A DNA stretch of 48,535 bases from Microseira wollei NIES-4236 (GCF_020521235.1 NZ_BLAY01000065.1:1-48535); one strand, 5' to 3'. Positions 24,318-32,952 are shown, counted from the first letter of the stretch. Translations and numbers: made by a program. The notes: generated from the letters alone by a model not told the origin.

Positions 24318-25673
24318 ATGTTAGAAGGCTCAATTTTACAACAGCTGTCAGATGCCCACAAAACTGGGCCAAGACCGCTGCGTTTTGGCGTATATTACAA
24401 AAACACCTTAGTTGCCCTCTGCCACGCCTTAGAAGACAGCATTTTATCCTCAAACTGTTCGCCAATAGTCATTACGGCATTTCAGCGCGGAAAGTGGTAC
24501 CTGCAAGAAGCAGAGCGGTATCGAGAAATAGCGGCAAAATCCCGTCAAATTACCATCATGGCAGCACCCGATACCGGCTTTGCCGAACACCCCACCAGCA
24601 AGCTGCCCAATGTAAACTTAGTTAGCCTCGCTCCTGTCGATCCCGTGGCGCAAGAGTGGCACTTGATGATTCTGTCGCCTACATACACAGCAATGGTAAT
24701 TTGTCAAGAGCTATCCCGATCAGATTATGGAGCGGGGGGGCAACCAGAAGCAGATTTGGAGCGCAAGTTTTACGGGTTTTGGACGTTTGAACCGGCGTTG
24801 GTATGGGAAACGGTAGAATTAGCGAAGTCTCGCATCGGGCAATATAATCCCGAACTGGAAGAAAAATTAACCGCGCAGCTCAAAGCAATGCCGAGGGAGG
24901 GAAACCAGCAACCAGAAGATCTCGGTGCGATTGTATCCCGCGTGGTAGATTACCTTCAGAGTAGCCATGAGGATTTAATTAAGGACAAGCACGGGGAAAT
25001 ACCCCCATCCCATCACGAACTGTTGGATATTAACTTGGTTTCCAACGAGTTACAAGCTTTCGTGCGGATGGCGCAGCTGATGGAACTTGCCAATACGGGA
25101 AACCCAATGTCAACGGCAGAAGTAGCAGCGCTAGCAGAAACAATGGGGCAAATTTTAGATTTACCCGCATGGCAGTTAAAGCGCTTGCGCCTTGCTGGTC
25201 TACTCCACGGGTTAGTGCCATCGTTGACACCGGCGACTTCCTCCCAGGAAGAAGTGCCTTGCTGCGCCTTAGTGCCGGGAATACAGGCATTGCGTGCCAT
25301 GCCGCAGTTGAAAGCGATCGCATCAATCATCACCCACTTTACCGAATGGTGGAACGGTAGCGGCACTCCCGCCGGGTTAGCATATGATGCCATACCCTTG
25401 GAGTCGAGAATTTTAGGGCTAGTTACAGATTTTCAGTGGCGAGTCAGTCAGTATAAAGCATCCCAAAACAGTCGCGCCGAAAGTTTATCTCAAGCTTTGG
25501 CAGAGTGTCAGGCGCTGGCAGGGGAGCGGTGGGACCCTAAACTAATAGAAGCCCTAACTCTTTTGGTCAAAGGTTTACAACAGGGACTCAGCTTACCTGT
25601 TACGCCACCTAAAGTGAGTACTGGCATGTGGTTATTTGATGACCATCAGGAAAGCAATTTGGTTAGTAATTAA
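24318..25673 (+). CDS. DICT sensory domain protein with a degenerate HD-GYP-like domain
   Basis: The N-terminal part, about residues 1-165, has the DICT pattern (LRFGVYYKNTLVALCHALEDSIL through the YGFWTFEPALVWETVELA end). The C-terminal half resembles HD-GYP domains: RLAGLLHGLVPSL replaces the usual LLHDIGKI, and ITHFTEWWNGSGTPAGLAYDAIPLESRIL replaces HHExxDGxGYPxGLxxxxIPLxARIL. The His-Asp metal pair is lost, so cyclic-di-GMP hydrolysis is unlikely. A sensory or scaffolding role in two-component or c-di-GMP signalling is the best inference. ATG 24318 fits the family start. The pentapeptide gene follows closely on the same strand. Confidence 0.75.
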   Translation: MLEGSILQQLSDAHKTGPRPLRFGVYYKNTLVALCHALEDSILSSNCSPIVITAFQRGKWYLQEAERYREIAAKSRQITIMAAPDTGFAEHPTSKLPNVNLVSLAPVDPVAQEWHLMILSPTYTAMVICQELSRSDYGAGGQPEADLERKFYGFWTFEPALVWETVELAKSRIGQYNPELEEKLTAQLKAMPREGNQQPEDLGAIVSRVVDYLQSSHEDLIKDKHGEIPPSHHELLDINLVSNELQAFVRMAQLMELANTGNPMSTAEVAALAETMGQILDLPAWQLKRLRLAGLLHGLVPSLTPATSSQEEVPCCALVPGIQALRAMPQLKAIASIITHFTEWWNGSGTPAGLAYDAIPLESRILGLVTDFQWRVSQYKASQNSRAESLSQALAECQALAGERWDPKLIEALTLLVKGLQQGLSLPVTPPKVSTGMWLFDDHQESNLVSN

Positions 25674-25704
25674 TCATTTAGTCAAAAGTTACCCATTACC
25701 AGCT

Positions 25705-26403
25705 ATGGAAGCTATAAAATCGGGCAATATTCAACCTCTGCCTGGGGCAGATTTAGAAGACGAAGATTTATCAAATCTCGACCTCAGTCGCGTTAATTTG
25801 GCGGGTGCTAACCTCGTCGGTGCAAATCTTTGCGGCTCGAAATTAGAAGGGGCAAAGTTAGAAGGATCTAATCTTTTAGGTGCTAATTTAGCATCGGCTG
25901 ACTTACGGGCTAACCTGTTAGGTGCAAACTTAATACAAGCTGATTTAACGGGTGCTGATTTGCGAGGTGCTAACCTCCGAGGCGTTAATTTAATGGGGGC
26001 AAAACTGACTGGAGCGTCTTTTGCCGGTGCTTTTTTAAGCGGTGCTAATTTGATGAGCGTAAACTTGCAGGGGGTGGACTTGCGCGGTGCGGACTTGCGC
26101 GGGGCGAATCTTACAGGCGCTAATCTTTTAGGAGTTGATTTGAGTCGCGCCGACTTGCGCGGCGCTAGCTTGAGCTATGCTAATTTGGAAGAGGCAGACT
26201 TGCGGGGGGCGAATCTAGCTGGAGCAGATTTACATGGGGCTAATTTGCTTTGTGCTGAATTAGAAGGCGCTAATTTAGATGGGGTGAATTTAGCCGCATC
26301 TTGCCTGGTAGGAACATCCCTCATCCACATAAGGCAGCCACTCGAAGAGTTGAAAATTCCTTTGAAAATTGCTCATAGCGAGCATTCTCAGGTACAAGAA
26401 TAA
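25705..26403 (+). CDS. Pentapeptide-repeat protein
   Basis: From ATG 25705 (MEAIKSGNIQPLPGADLEDED) this 232-residue protein is almost wholly made of A(D/N)LxG pentapeptides, about 33 repeats between residues 15 and 200. They build a right-handed square beta-helix. The upstream ATG at 25636 would overlap the previous gene by 38 bp and adds a non-repeat lead encoded by another frame, so it is less likely. One repeat is shortened (LRANLLGANL). The C-terminal 25 residues lack repeats. Such proteins are abundant in cyanobacteria and usually of unknown function. Confidence 0.88.
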   Translation: MEAIKSGNIQPLPGADLEDEDLSNLDLSRVNLAGANLVGANLCGSKLEGAKLEGSNLLGANLASADLRANLLGANLIQADLTGADLRGANLRGVNLMGAKLTGASFAGAFLSGANLMSVNLQGVDLRGADLRGANLTGANLLGVDLSRADLRGASLSYANLEEADLRGANLAGADLHGANLLCAELEGANLDGVNLAASCLVGTSLIHIRQPLEELKIPLKIAHSEHSQVQE

Positions 26404-26484
26404 GCTTGTGGGGGACAAAACCAAATAAAATAGCGATCGCGGTCAACGGTGGTACAATTTGGCTCAAGTGACTGAGAAAATCTC

Positions 26485-26748
26485 GTGAATTTACATGAAG
26501 TTCTGAACCTAGCCAAGCAACTTTCGCCAGTAGATAAAGTGCGTTTGATGCAGCAAATGGCTTTTGAGCTAGAAAGCGAGTTAAGGGATAAACCCACTGC
26601 TCCCCAGCAGCACCAGCAAACCCAGCAACCTCCCCAACCACCCCAAGAACCACCCCAGTGGGAAATGTCTGCCAATGCAGCACAAAGACCTTCTGCGCCT
26701 GACATCGATCCATCTCGCTGGGATGATTGGGCAAGCTTTCCGGAATAA
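26485..26748 (+). CDS. Small helical protein with a Gln/Pro-rich middle, possibly antitoxin-like
   Basis: The 87-residue frame starts at GTG 26485 and begins NLHEVLNLAKQLSPVDKVRLMQQMAFELE. This pattern occurs at the start of several small cyanobacterial antitoxin-like proteins. A Q/P-rich linker (QQHQQTQQPPQPPQEPPQ) and a short SRWDDWASFPE tail follow. No toxin-like gene is adjacent. Function unknown. Confidence 0.5.
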   Translation: MNLHEVLNLAKQLSPVDKVRLMQQMAFELESELRDKPTAPQQHQQTQQPPQPPQEPPQWEMSANAAQRPSAPDIDPSRWDDWASFPE

Positions 26749-26756
26749 ATCGCCAG

Positions 26757-26838
26757 CTAGCTAATGGCTAATAGCAAATGGCTTTGAATCAACTCGCCAT
26801 TAGCCATTAGCCATTAGCCATTAGCCATTAGCCATTAG
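26757..26838. repeat. Heptameric repeats, 8-10 copies, inverted halves
   Basis: GCTAATGGCTAATAGC is followed by (CCATTAG)n. The array fills the gap between convergent genes and can fold into a hairpin. Confidence 0.85.
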
Positions 26839-26845
26839 CAAATAA

Positions 26846-28042
26846 CTATTTAGCATCAACTGCATCCCGTTCGGTGCGTATCCACTTTGTTTGAGGTCGC
26901 ACTAGAAAAGCCAGGTACAGGGGAATTTTCCAAAGGACATAAAAAGGGACTGCCAAAAGTGTTAAAAGCGGTAAGTCGGCTCGTCCAAATTTAGCCCAAG
27001 CCCCCACAATTGAGACTAAAATTAGCAATCCTTCTGCTGCTAATAAAATTGCTGGCGTTGATCCCAATCCTAAGCTTGCCGCTAATAGAGCGCATCCAAA
27101 GGCAGCTAGCCACATTATGACTAAAAGCGAGAGGGGCGGCACGGATAATTCTAGCGCGATCGCCAACAAATCAAATCGCCTTTGACGAAGTGACTCTTTA
27201 AGCAATAGCGGCACTTGCTTCAGCAGGGTTTGCAAGTGACCATGTTCCCAACGCGTCCTTTGACTTTTTGCTGCTTGGTTTTGCTGGGGGAGAACGCCTG
27301 TGACTCTAGCTTGGGAGCAAAATAGTGGAGGATGTCCGGCGATCGCTAAATCCAACCCTAGCTGCATATCTTCAACAATATTACCGCTGGCTAGGGGTGC
27401 TTCTCGGATCGCTGACCAAGGAAACGCCATTCCCGTCCCACCTAACAAGCAGGGGAGTCCCAGTCTTTCCAATCCCCGCGTTCTGACTAGGTTCTTGACC
27501 AGAAAAGCTAGGGAAGAAACCGCATCTTTTGGGTTTGGGTTGGCGGGTTGTTCCATCAGGTAGGTTGCCTGAACCGGGCGTCCTGTATTCATCGCTCTTC
27601 GGGCTATGCCATCGATTGTACCGGGATCGACGATACAATCTGCATCGATCATCACGACTACGTCGGGGGGGTCTGCTTCGATGAACCGCATACCGTAGTC
27701 TAAGGCATAGCCTTTACCTCGGCGATCGAGATCCTGCCTTTCAACTACCGTTGCGCCGCAGTTGCCAGCGATCGCAGCCGTTCCATCAGTGCAATTATCA
27801 GCTATTACTACCAGCCGATCTGAAGCTGTTAACTGTGGCAATAATTTCAACAGCGTTGTACCAATTACTTTGGCTTCATTATGAGCTGGAACCAATACAG
27901 CAATTCGAGGTCGTATGCCTTCAATCTTATTGCCCTTCGTTTGACTGGGCAATAAGGCTGCACTGCATTCTATAAACAGAACCCCGATCGGAACTAGGAG
28001 TCCCAGGGCGATCGCTAAAAGAACAATATTAACTAAGAACAC
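26846..28042 (-). CDS. GT2 glycosyltransferase, cellulose-synthase-like membrane enzyme
   Basis: This processive-type family 2 glycosyltransferase has 398 residues. It has an N-terminal helix (about 1-30), a catalytic GT-A domain and at least three C-terminal helices. Motifs are VLVPAHNEA, NCTDGT, MIDADC (DxD), the VEDMQLG acid, and QRTRW (QxxRW), all expected for chain-forming enzymes. It would use a nucleotide sugar on the cytoplasmic side and may extrude a chain. The substrate cannot be read from the sequence. It opens the exopolysaccharide region. Confidence 0.87.
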   Translation of the reverse strand: MFLVNIVLLAIALGLLVPIGVLFIECSAALLPSQTKGNKIEGIRPRIAVLVPAHNEAKVIGTTLLKLLPQLTASDRLVVIADNCTDGTAAIAGNCGATVVERQDLDRRGKGYALDYGMRFIEADPPDVVVMIDADCIVDPGTIDGIARRAMNTGRPVQATYLMEQPANPNPKDAVSSLAFLVKNLVRTRGLERLGLPCLLGGTGMAFPWSAIREAPLASGNIVEDMQLGLDLAIAGHPPLFCSQARVTGVLPQQNQAAKSQRTRWEHGHLQTLLKQVPLLLKESLRQRRFDLLAIALELSVPPLSLLVIMWLAAFGCALLAASLGLGSTPAILLAAEGLLILVSIVGAWAKFGRADLPLLTLLAVPFYVLWKIPLYLAFLVRPQTKWIRTERDAVDAK

Positions 28043-28167
28043 GGGCTGTACGCTTAATAATCCCAGTCTAGTAAAAATCCTTGCGAGTAGGTTGTTTCAA
28101 ACCAGGGTGATCAAACTCGGACTTAATAGGAGCAACAAAGCACCCCCTTGAGTTTTCTCCCGATTCT

Positions 28168-28992
28168 TCAACTCACCTGAGACGGTTTCTCAAACTTCTT
28201 CTCCTGACATTGTGTTGACCAATCGGGTACCCATTCTTGATACTGCGGGTCTTTGTATAGGTTGAGCTTTTGCTTGAACACCAGCCATAAGAAAGGTAGG
28301 TCTTCTACTAAATATCTTTTCCACAAACGCCTTGGCTCTTGCATCAGCCGATACAGCCACTCTATTCCTAACTCGCTCATCCACTTAGGCGCTCTTACCT
28401 TATTGCCAGCTTCAAAGTCAATGGTTGCTCCAATTGCCAAAAATATTTTTATATTCTTTAGCCTATCTTTGTATTTGAAAATCCACTTTTCTTGTTTAGG
28501 CGTACCCACTCCTATTGCCAGTACCGTCGCTCCTGAATTATTAATTCTATCCACAATCTTTTCGCATTCTTTTTCATTCTTCTCAAACCCAAACGAAGGC
28601 GAATACGCCTCCACAATTATTTCTCTTTTTACTTTTTGATTAATTCTTTCCTGGGCTTTTTTCGCTACTCCTTCCTGCGCTCCCATTAAAAAAATTTTAA
28701 TCTCTTCATTTTTCTTGTTGTGTTCGTAAAAAGCTGGAAAAAAGTCTGAACCTGATATTTTCTCCCGAATCGGACATCCTAATAATCTGGATGCATAAAA
28801 TATTATTTTGCTATCGCAAACTTTATAATTTGACTGGTTGTATATCTTATAAAATTCTGCATCTTTTTGCATCAGCATCAGATGGTCTACATTCGGTGTT
28901 ACGACTATTCCACCCTGTTCGTTTAGCTTTTCCAGTAACTCTTGTTTGGATAAGTTGTCGATAGATGCATTGAGAATATTGACTCGCTTCAT
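28168..28992 (-). CDS. WecG/TagA/CpsF family glycosyltransferase (GT26)
   Basis: The 274-residue enzyme has TPNVDHLMLMQ, GVGTPKQEKWIFKY and the C-terminal APKWMSELGIEWLYRLMQEPRRLWKRY block, all family hallmarks. Relatives transfer N-acetylmannosamine or its uronate to undecaprenyl-diphosphate-GlcNAc. Here it probably adds the second sugar of the lipid-linked repeat unit. The coding sequence is strongly AT-rich and lysine-rich compared with flanking genes, which suggests import from another source. Confidence 0.9.
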   Translation of the reverse strand: MKRVNILNASIDNLSKQELLEKLNEQGGIVVTPNVDHLMLMQKDAEFYKIYNQSNYKVCDSKIIFYASRLLGCPIREKISGSDFFPAFYEHNKKNEEIKIFLMGAQEGVAKKAQERINQKVKREIIVEAYSPSFGFEKNEKECEKIVDRINNSGATVLAIGVGTPKQEKWIFKYKDRLKNIKIFLAIGATIDFEAGNKVRAPKWMSELGIEWLYRLMQEPRRLWKRYLVEDLPFLWLVFKQKLNLYKDPQYQEWVPDWSTQCQEKKFEKPSQVS

Positions 28993-30047
28993 TTTTACCC
29001 CCGGTAACCTTTTAACTTGCTTTCCAACATTTAGGTAGATCGTAATACGGACAAATCTAGTTTTGTTTTAACTTCACCGCCTCCATTTTGGCAATTCATT
29101 AGTCTTGTTCAGCTTATATTTATTGGTTTCACTGATATTTTCTCCTCTTCTTTTTTGTGCTTACTCAATTATACTGAGGTTCCCCTACAATACAATTTTA
29201 GTCAATCCAGCTCGTGTTAAAGATCATTTAAATATGAGCATTTTTTATATGTGTAGATCTACGGTAGTCTCCCTAACTATTTTTTTTAGGGGTATTTCCC
29301 ATATCATGAGCGTTAAGCTGCTTTGCTTCCCCCGGAACTAGGTAACCCAGCCAGGAAAAAACCGTATTTATTTATACAACAATTATAGCACTGTTATACT
29401 GAGGCGCAACATTGTTGCTGTAAAGTTATTTATTGGTAGGAGAGAGAGGGAGATGGCAGGAGCGAGCGAAAAATTCTTTCTTGATTTCTCGCCAGCCTTT
29501 TAACCATGATGGCCTAAATCAAATCAGCCGGAATCCCCAAACAAAAAGGAGGAAGCCGCATCGATTTATACCATTCGCCATCGCAATATAGGTAAAAGTA
29601 GCTGTATTACATTCTATGTTCCCATAATCGGTTATAGATCGACTGTTCGGGGAATCGCTCCCGCCGACTCCCCCAGACGACAGCAGTTGATGGTTAATTT
29701 TCCACTACGCTTTGAGCCTGAATGCTAGATTCCTCGACGAGGGTCTATGGGTACGCGCCCTTGGATAACAAAGCGTTGCACAAGCAAAGACTGTACGGCA
29801 GCTGGAGTGCGCCATCTTGTCGGGTTTGGGATCGCCAACGAGATCGCCACCGGAATCCTTACCAAATTGTCCGTCAACTCAAAGTTTAGGTAAGCTCGCA
29901 GAAGCCAACCAACAGACATTCAGACGAAATTAGCCCTCGGTCTCAAATCGATCTGGCGCGATTGAAATCTATATATCACAAAGACTGGACTTTTGACATC
30001 CTCCCTACCCTACTTCGTTGAGGGTAGGGATTCCTCAGAATTGCTTC
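28993..30047. other. Long gap of about 1.05 kb before an IS5-type remnant, no gene recognised
   Basis: No frame here shows homology I can name. The first 450 bases are AT-rich. From 29440 onward the composition changes and may hold remnants of a mobile element. The hairpin CCCTACCCT (30003-30011) with AGGGTAGGG (30021-30029), preceded by TTTTGACATCCTC, resembles the left end of cyanobacterial IS200/IS605 elements, but no transposase is attached. A 64-residue frame at 29725-29919 was not judged real. Confidence 0.45.
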
Positions 30048-30679
30048 CTAGTGCGTGTTTTCAAACTCGTTATATCCTGAAAAAGGCGCGAGCGCTCTTC
30101 TTTTGTGTTGATGCATCGAGGGGACGAGAGTAATCAGCAGTGGGAGAGGTTAAAACCGCTACTGCCACCGCAGAAACCGAAAACGGGTAAGCCAAATCAC
30201 GATCGCCGACAGGTTGTCAAGGGCACCCTGTGCATACTAACAACTGGAGCGCCGTGGCGAGACCTGCCAGAACGTTATGGAAAGTGGGAAAGCGTGGCCA
30301 CTAGGTTTTATCGGTGGCAAAAAGCTGAAATTTGGCAGCGAGTCTGAGAAAGCCCAGCAGTCCAACGTCCTAGTCGCGGTCGCCCAAGTATCCGTCCTTT
30401 GAGATTAGTTGGAGACTTGGGCTATAGGGGTCTTCGCATCCGTAATTACCTGCAAGTCGTGGTATTCGTTTGACTATTCCAAGACTCTCAAATCAGCCAC
30501 GTCACGGTCCTTTTAACCGTGAAATCTACCGTCAACGCAACATTGTTGAACGTGCTATCAACCGACTCAAGCAATTTCGCCAGTTCGCTACCCGAGCGGA
30601 AAAGCTAGCTGCAAATTATACCGCTATGCTCGCGAGCGCCTGCATTTTGTTGTGGTTAGAGTTGGAAAACACGCCCTAG
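30048..30679. mobile_element. IS5-family element with internal deletion, flanked by CTAG
   Basis: Left end TGCGTGTTTTC (from 30052) and right end GAAAACACGCC (to 30675) are inverted repeats with one mismatch. CTAG flanks both sides (30048-30051 and 30676-30679), matching the YTAR target of IS5-group elements. The element is 624 bp, shorter than the usual 0.85 kb or so, in line with the deleted transposase gene inside. Confidence 0.75.
30105..30679 (+). pseudogene. IS5-family transposase, internally deleted and frameshifted
   Basis: The N-terminal part (MLMHRGDESNQQWERLKPLLPP to FYRWQKAEIWQRV, ending at 30347) has the IS5 helix-turn-helix pattern TGAPWRDLPERYGKW. Next comes an out-of-frame remnant with DLGYRGLRIRNYL. 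The C-terminal part from 30470 (RLSNQPRHGPFNREIYRQRNIVERAINRLKQF and NYTAMLASACILLWL) contains the glutamate block of the DDE triad. The first DDE aspartate region is missing. It cannot be active. Confidence 0.88.
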
Positions 30680-30761
30680 TCTTCCTGGTTCTCGGACACT
30701 TACTTAGGTCAATGACCCCTGATGTGGATTAGCGCTGACGGCAAAAGCTGACGGGGTGACA

Positions 30762-30804
30762 ACAATCGGTCAACCCCTTACGACCTGCGGGGTTGACCGA
30801 TTGT
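30762..30804. repeat. Perfect 16-bp stem-loop
   Basis: ACAATCGGTCAACCCC (30762-30777) is inverted exactly at 30789-30804 around an 11-nt loop (TTACGACCTGC). It lies just after the IS5 remnant and before a remnant frame. It has no T-run on the plus side. Confidence 0.8.
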
Positions 30805-30819
30805 AATCCTTGTGGGGAT

Positions 30820-31134
30820 TCTCATGACACAGCTAGTGCTGCTTCGATTGTTCCGCTCTTTTCCCACCATCCCGACTGGAATCAAGGCAGTGGCTGGAAA
30901 AATCACTTGAATAATCTCCGCTTAATTCTCCAACCTTTTGTATTGTTTAATTTGATTAAACATTGGTTGAAAGTATTTCTAATTCCGGCTTTGTTAACAG
31001 GTTTTTCTCGGTTGATTGCCATTATGAATTTCTTCCCTAGCGCTGTTACTCGACCTCTTCAAACACAGGATTTTCAGTTTTTCGCTGCCAAGAGTGACAG
31101 AAGAGCGGTAAAGAATCTGAGAAACAAACAGATT
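30820..31134 (+). pseudogene. Remnant coding sequence, possibly a transposase tail
   Basis: The plus-strand frame reads FSHHPDWNQGSGWKNHLNN, then ILQPFVLFNLIKHWLKVFLIPALLTGFSRLIAIMNFFP. It is protein-like for about 100 residues and then runs antisense through an acetyltransferase fragment, so it has no proper end. The NLRLILQPFVxFNLIKxWLKVF wording resembles, from memory, C-terminal tails of cyanobacterial transposases. It has no recognisable start. Confidence is low. Confidence 0.28.
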
Positions 31135-31385
31135 CAGGTGTCCCTACATTGGGGAGCGCTGATAATTTTAGCCTGGATGCCTACCGCAGTCATACCGGAG
31201 GGAATATCTTTCAGAACGACGGCGTTGGCACCGATGTTGACATCATTTCCAATATTCACCTCCCCAAGGATTTTTGCACCAGCACCGACGTTGACGCGCT
31301 CGCCTAATTTCGCAGCCTCAAGCGGGCGATCCAAATCAGGATTTCCGATGGTTCAATTATCGCCGATAATAGGGGAAAACCTGCG
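31134..31385 (-). pseudogene. Partial duplicate of the hexapeptide acetyltransferase gene
   Basis: From 31158 to about 31352 this DNA is about 85-90% identical by eye to 32162-32356 in the intact gene. The encoded fragment reads DRPLEAAKLGERVNVGAGAK and ILGEVNIGNDVNIGANAVVLKDIPSGMTAVG. Upstream there is a TGA in IIGDN*TIGNPD, and the 5' two thirds are gone. It is not functional. Confidence 0.85.
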
Positions 31386-31468
31386 GGGATAAAACTGACT
31401 TATGCAAATGGTGAGCGCTCCCGCTGCTCAAACAGGTGCGTTATAACAACCATAGGAACAATCGCAAT

Positions 31469-32122
31469 ATGCAGCTTCTGATCCGCAAGATTTCGTCTCG
31501 TGCCTACTCAAGCAAGTCGATCGTACAAGCTTGGCGCAGGCAACGGATGGCGGCGAGTTTTCTAGATTTGGTAAAACCCCCAAAACAAGCGCTAATACTC
31601 GATTTGGGAGGAACACCTTATATATGGCAGTTGTTTGACCATGACTTCGAGATCGCATTAGTGAATCTACCCGGTTCGTTTAACTCAACTAACCCAGTCA
31701 AAAACATTACGTTTGTCGAAGGTGATGCGACGGATCTATCCAGAATATTTAAGGATAAATCTTTCGACGTAGTATTTAGTAACTCGGTGATCGAACACGT
31801 TGGAAATGAACAAAAGCAGGCTGCCTTCGCCGCTGAAGTACACAGACTAGGCAAGGCTTATTGGATACAGACGCCGAGCGATCGCTGTCCGATTGAATGC
31901 CATACGGGTATGCCCTATTACTGGAAACTACCGAATTGGGTGCGCGATCGCCTCATGCGTTCCTGGGAAGAAAAATTACCAGCCTGGGCAGAATTTATTA
32001 AACAAACACGTGTTCTTTCTAGGCAACGAATGCATCAACTTTTTCCCGATGCCGAGATGTATGTTGAGCGCCAATTCCTGTTTGAAAAATCTTACTCGGC
32101 TTATCGACCTTTCCCAAGGTGA
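31469..32122 (+). CDS. SAM-dependent class I methyltransferase
   Basis: The 217-residue protein starts at ATG 31469 (MQLLIRKISSRAYSSKS), preceded by AGGAA. A frame from GTG 31436 exists but lacks support. The core shows motif I ILDLGGTPY, an acidic strand-2 end, GDATDLSRIFKDKSFDVVFSNSVIEHV (motif II and post-I), and a long C-terminal half rich in aromatic residues. The acceptor may be a sugar or lipid of the surrounding polysaccharide pathway. It is the only plus-strand gene among the minus-strand sugar genes here and converges with the acetyltransferase gene, with 13 bp between stops. Confidence 0.8.
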   Translation: MQLLIRKISSRAYSSKSIVQAWRRQRMAASFLDLVKPPKQALILDLGGTPYIWQLFDHDFEIALVNLPGSFNSTNPVKNITFVEGDATDLSRIFKDKSFDVVFSNSVIEHVGNEQKQAAFAAEVHRLGKAYWIQTPSDRCPIECHTGMPYYWKLPNWVRDRLMRSWEEKLPAWAEFIKQTRVLSRQRMHQLFPDAEMYVERQFLFEKSYSAYRPFPR

Positions 32123-32135
32123 ATCCGCTGCCAAC

Positions 32136-32717
32136 TCAGGTGATATCTGGCGATTTGGCAGCATTAATAATTTTAGCGGGGATGCCTACCGCCGTCATAC
32201 CGGAGGGAATATCTTTCAGAACGACGGCGTTGGCACCGATGTTGACATCATCGCCAATCGTCACGTCGCCAAGGATTTTTGCACCAGCACCGACATTGAC
32301 GCGAGCGCCTAATTTCGGAGCCTCAAACGGGCGATCCAAATAACGATTTCCGATAGTGACACCTTGCCGGATATAACAATCATCGCCGATCTCGGAATAT
32401 CCATGAATAACAATACCATGTTGATGTTCAAAAATAACGCGGCGACCAAGCTTCACTGTATAAGGCAACTCAATCCCATAAGTATTGCGAATTTTTCGAT
32501 ACAACATCCGGTAGAGAATGCTAAAAGGCGCCCGCAGTAGCTTCGGTTCAATTTTCATTCTCCACACACCAAACCGCTGAACCGCAACGGCTCGAAATCC
32601 CGGCAGCGTCCAATCCCGTCCGTGAGCAATCCAATCTTCTTTGATTTGTTCCCACAGTCCAAGCTCTGGAGTTTCTGACTCGTTGGCACTTGAAATCAAT
32701 TCGGGTTGCGTGACCAT
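32136..32717 (-). CDS. Hexapeptide-repeat O-acetyltransferase (serine acetyltransferase-like)
   Basis: The 193-residue enzyme has an N-terminal helical part (LWEQIKEDWIAHGRDWTLPGFRAVAVQRFG) like that of CysE-type enzymes. A left-handed beta-helix made of hexapeptides follows (VKLGRRVIFEHQHGIVIHGYSEIGDDCYIRQG). The catalytic histidines are HQHGIVIHG. In polysaccharide loci such proteins O-acetylate sugars, though serine acetylation for cysteine synthesis cannot be excluded. A partial copy sits 1 kb away. The 5' region carries the second miniature element. Confidence 0.85.
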   Translation of the reverse strand: MVTQPELISSANESETPELGLWEQIKEDWIAHGRDWTLPGFRAVAVQRFGVWRMKIEPKLLRAPFSILYRMLYRKIRNTYGIELPYTVKLGRRVIFEHQHGIVIHGYSEIGDDCYIRQGVTIGNRYLDRPFEAPKLGARVNVGAGAKILGDVTIGDDVNIGANAVVLKDIPSGMTAVGIPAKIINAAKSPDIT

Positions 32718-32818
32718 AAAGTTATCTTTGCTGCTTCACTATTTCGGTGACAAAGTTCTTTTAACTACTGCGTAAGGCGCGCAGAAGTTAAGACATTTCC
32801 CTTAGATAACACGCTATT

Positions 32819-32952
32819 AACTCAAGTTGCTAGTTATCTCTCTGGGAGCGGCTAATGGCTAATGGCTAATGGCGAGATTGGTAAAAATCCAAGATTAGCA
32901 ATTAGCAATTAGCAATTAGCAACGCCAAAGTTTATAACTAGCAACTTGCGTT
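32819..32952. mobile_element. Miniature inverted-repeat element, copy 2 (134 bp, ATT duplication)
   Basis: Ends AACTCAAGTTGCTAGTTAT (32819-32837) and ATAACTAGCAACTTGCGTT (32934-32952) match those of copy 1. ATT flanks both sides (32816-32818 and 32953-32955). The interior contains GGCTAATGGCTAATGGCTAATGGC and ATTAGCAATTAGCAATTAGC, a clean version of the heptameric repeats. It sits upstream of the acetyltransferase start, within what would be its promoter region. Confidence 0.88.

Noticed and set aside
26757-26838. Heptameric arrays considered as a CRISPR array
   Set aside because: The units are contiguous 7-mers without spacers, and no cas genes are present.
29105-29341. 78-codon hydrophobic frame in the gap after the WecG-like gene
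   Set aside because: AT-rich sequence often gives hydrophobic frames; no start signal or family pattern is present.
29725-29919. 64-codon minus-strand frame
   Set aside because: Both strands give similarly plausible short translations; there is no recognisable domain.
30762-30804. The 16-bp stem-loop considered as an integron attC site
   Set aside because: The required RYYYAAC/GTTRRRY boxes do not fit, and there is no integrase or cassette array.
31140-31392. The second half of the plus-strand 199-codon frame from 30793
   Set aside because: It is antisense to the duplicated acetyltransferase fragment; only the first 100 or so residues look protein-like.
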